Below, one piece after another: positions 61,737 to 64,000 of a stretch of DNA of 64,000 bases (positions are counted from its first letter, which is position 1; each line of letters begins with the position of its first letter). A model generated the notes under the pieces. That model had not been told where the DNA came from, did no database searches, and saw nothing but the letters and a program-made list of their open reading frames with translations. The stretch spans positions 59,630-123,629 of the forward strand of contig JARUPY010000002.1 in NCBI GenBank assembly GCA_029817715.1. Reading direction: 5' to 3'. Made by a program: the position numbers and the translations under genes. Origin of the DNA: Melastoma dodecandrum. Taxonomy: Eukaryota; Streptophyta; Magnoliopsida; Myrtales; Melastomataceae.

Positions 61737-64000
61737 CTGTGGAAATTATTTTCATGGGAAAGATGTTTTGTAGCCGTGTCCCCCGAATAGGATACGAACT
61801 AATGCATCCTTCCATAGGGCTTTCAAATTTTTTTTTAAACATTTTTGCAATGTTTTTATTCACCATTTCTTGAGACACTTGGTGCGAGAACACATTTGTC
61901 AATCCACCATAAGGATAAGCTAAAAATTCGTCAAGTTCATGAAAAATATCATATCATACTTTTATAGAATGATATGCATCGTAATTATTAATGAAAAAAG
62001 GTTGGTATAGAAAATCCTCATCGTTAAGGCATTTTTCTCTTAATAGAAGTAACTTTTTTTTTATCATGTGATTACGATCACCTGGTCCCAAATGATTCAG
62101 TGATCTACCAAATAGGTGGCTGGCTATCCCATCTAAGTATAAAAGAGCAAAAAAATATAAGGCACGGAATGATGCAACTCACGGCATTTTAGCAGTGCCC
62201 CTCAGGAAACCACCAACCGCAACGAAAAATCATTTGTAATTTTATTTTTTTTTTCTAAACATTTCTGATCATTTGTCCATTCATTGTCACATCCCCATCA
62301 CCAAGTTAAAGAACCAGGAAACCAGTCTGTTAAACCCAAAATTAAAAAAAAAAAAAAGTAAAAGAAAGAAAATCTCTAACAACAATATTTCACTGTATAA
62401 AAAGTGAGAAAAACTCCCTCATTTTGATTATTTTTCCCCCAACAAATACTAAAGAAAATCCTTATTTTTTAAATTCTGATCCACAAAATTCCAAACAACT
62501 GGGGGATGCACGTGTCTTTCCTTCTGTCTCCTCCTCACCTCACTCCCTCCATACAATCCAATCATGTCCCGAAAACCTCCTCATGCTTTTTCATGGTCGC
62601 CCCCCCCCCCCTCTCCGACCTAGGATGTGGACACATCACGTGAACGTGAACACCCCCCCCTACCCCCGCGCGTCAAAAAGAAATTGTTTTTATCATCATC
62701 CAAAAAACAAAAGACGGTAATTTTAGAAAAAACACACAGGGGGACACACAGGAGAGACAACACCCACGGTTATAACTTTTGGTAGAAAGGAAAAGAACAT
62801 ATTTTTACATTAAAAACCATAATGATAAATTAAAAAAAATCCAATAACAAAAATCCCACCCCCAAACCTCCGCTTCAAATTTTACTTGTATTTCCTCTCC
62901 TCCCCATTCCCCCTCCAACACATCAAACCTTAATCAAATAAACCAAAAAGAAAGAGAGAAATAAGAAAGAAAATTTTTCATTTATGCCCACAAAAGAATA
63001 AAATAGAACCCCCCCCGCCCTCCCCAACACCCATCCAACAACAGATATATCAACATTTAATCCCCATTTCCGCCGGGGAAGTGACCCCGGGAATCTTCAA
63101 GCGTTGAGGACATTTTCCTTCTCCATCTGGGGAGGCGTTGGTGGAGTAGGGTTAGGGATATCGGGTTCTGAGTGACGCCTGCGGGGGCGAAACCGAGACA
63201 GCCCGCTGCCGCCCCTATTTTTGGCGTGCATTGTTTGTCGTAGTCCGTCGTCCTTCGTCGGTGGTGCCCTCCGTAGTTTGTCCATTTAGTGCATATTCTG
63301 ATGGTGGTAAACCAGCCTTAGCCCTCTCAACTTTCCCTCTTCAAAAGCATCTTGGTGTGCTGCAAGTGAGGGTAAAATAATAGTCGGTTGTGAATAACAT
63401 AACATGCCTTGTTATTCCCTTTCCCTATCTACTTTTCCTTCTTTAATCATTCATTATTATTTCCTCTTATTATTAGGAGGAAGACGTGAGCTGTGGGAGC
63501 TAACACATGCATGCACGTGGTGCTGGCTCTTTAGACTCTGTTCAGACAACCCCACAATAACCCGAATCGTGTTTCCACTATGTTTATATGGCCAGCATCA
63601 ATGTCGTTCGAACTTAAAGTGGTTGACTTATAGGCAAGTGCACACAAATTACGGAAACCAAAAACTAGTGGTAATCTATGTCTAATCAATATATATGAAA
63701 CATGGAATTATTCCTCACGTTTAGGAGGAGGTGGGCTCGGGAATTCAGAAGCACTTAAACGCCTATAGAACAACAACGTCGCTATCCCTATATACCCATT
63801 TAAAAAAAAAAAAAAATTCCTATCCCATCTCCAATTATGAGGCAACTGGAAAGAAATGCCATGAATTAAAATATTGAAGAATTCTAATTTTTTTTTTATT
63901 TTTTGTGGATTGGGATCTGAACTGAAATTCTACCGGACAACATGTTCTCTGACAAAAGTTAAAAGTGATAATGGCGAGGTTAATTTATTCCTTTTTAGGT
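61737..64000. other. AT-rich intergenic DNA to the window end
   Basis: About 2.2 kb with many A, T and C homopolymers and no recognisable gene. A minus-strand frame at 63097-63285 (62 codons, rich in Arg and Pro) is isolated and I do not call it a gene. Confidence 0.5.

Noticed and set aside
63097..63285. 62-codon Arg/Pro-rich minus-strand frame
   Set aside because: Isolated, short, no known family, no promoter or splice support.

Overview
This window is nuclear DNA from a flowering plant. Most genes are split by short GT-AG introns of roughly 75 to 1500 bases. Several products are plant-specific (MAX2, a WRKY factor, a TAXIMIN peptide, MIP3, DUF688 and DUF1685 proteins), and plastid and mitochondrial targeting peptides are present. 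Gene density is high, about one locus per 3 kb, with little intact transposon sequence. I cannot name the species; nothing in the sequence is specific to grasses.

Layout. 0-3.6 kb: a 25-bp tandem repeat, a lectin-receptor-like fragment and a broken F-box/LRR gene. 3.9-14.7 kb: RABA1-type GTPase, group IIe WRKY factor, DUF1685 gene, a dead plastid DnaJ/ferredoxin-type gene (DJC76-like) that keeps its introns, and ribosomal protein L11. 16-25.2 kb: mitochondrial ribosomal protein L1, a 1.4-kb inverted-repeat element carrying pieces of a YKT6 gene and of receptor-like kinases, and the Sec1-like gene MIP3 with a SINE in one intron. 25.2-34.9 kb: gag remnant, MBF1, DUF688 gene, non-coding DNA. 35-46 kb: ribosomal protein L22, the strigolactone/karrikin F-box gene MAX2, plastid ketol-acid reductoisomerase, and a divergently transcribed plastid methyltransferase. 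46.4-59.2 kb: TMEM220-like membrane protein, metacaspase-type zinc-finger fragment, broken LEA gene, TAXIMIN, a dead DUF455 gene with a dead PPR gene in its intron, a NET-domain gene lacking a bromodomain, and an ATL-type RING-H2 ligase. 59.6-64 kb: a broken X8 (PDCB-like) gene, then AT-rich DNA with a foldback element.

The genes do not form one pathway. Two themes stand out. First, four translation-related genes (L11, mitochondrial L1, MBF1, L22) each carry telo-box and/or site II (GCCCA) promoter motifs, as expected for coordinated growth control. Second, at least three unlinked loci (DJC76-like, DUF455, X8/PDCB-like) decay in place with recognisable splice sites. This is what gene loss after a large-scale duplication looks like, although that is an inference.

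I see no bacterial-type cluster, CRISPR array or organelle-type operon. The most unusual objects are the inverted-repeat chimera at 19.37-20.78 kb, the nested pseudogenes at 50.5-53.4 kb and the NET-only protein at 54.6-55.7 kb. Splice sites were chosen by eye from frame continuity and family similarity. Every multi-exon model called intact gives an uninterrupted frame.
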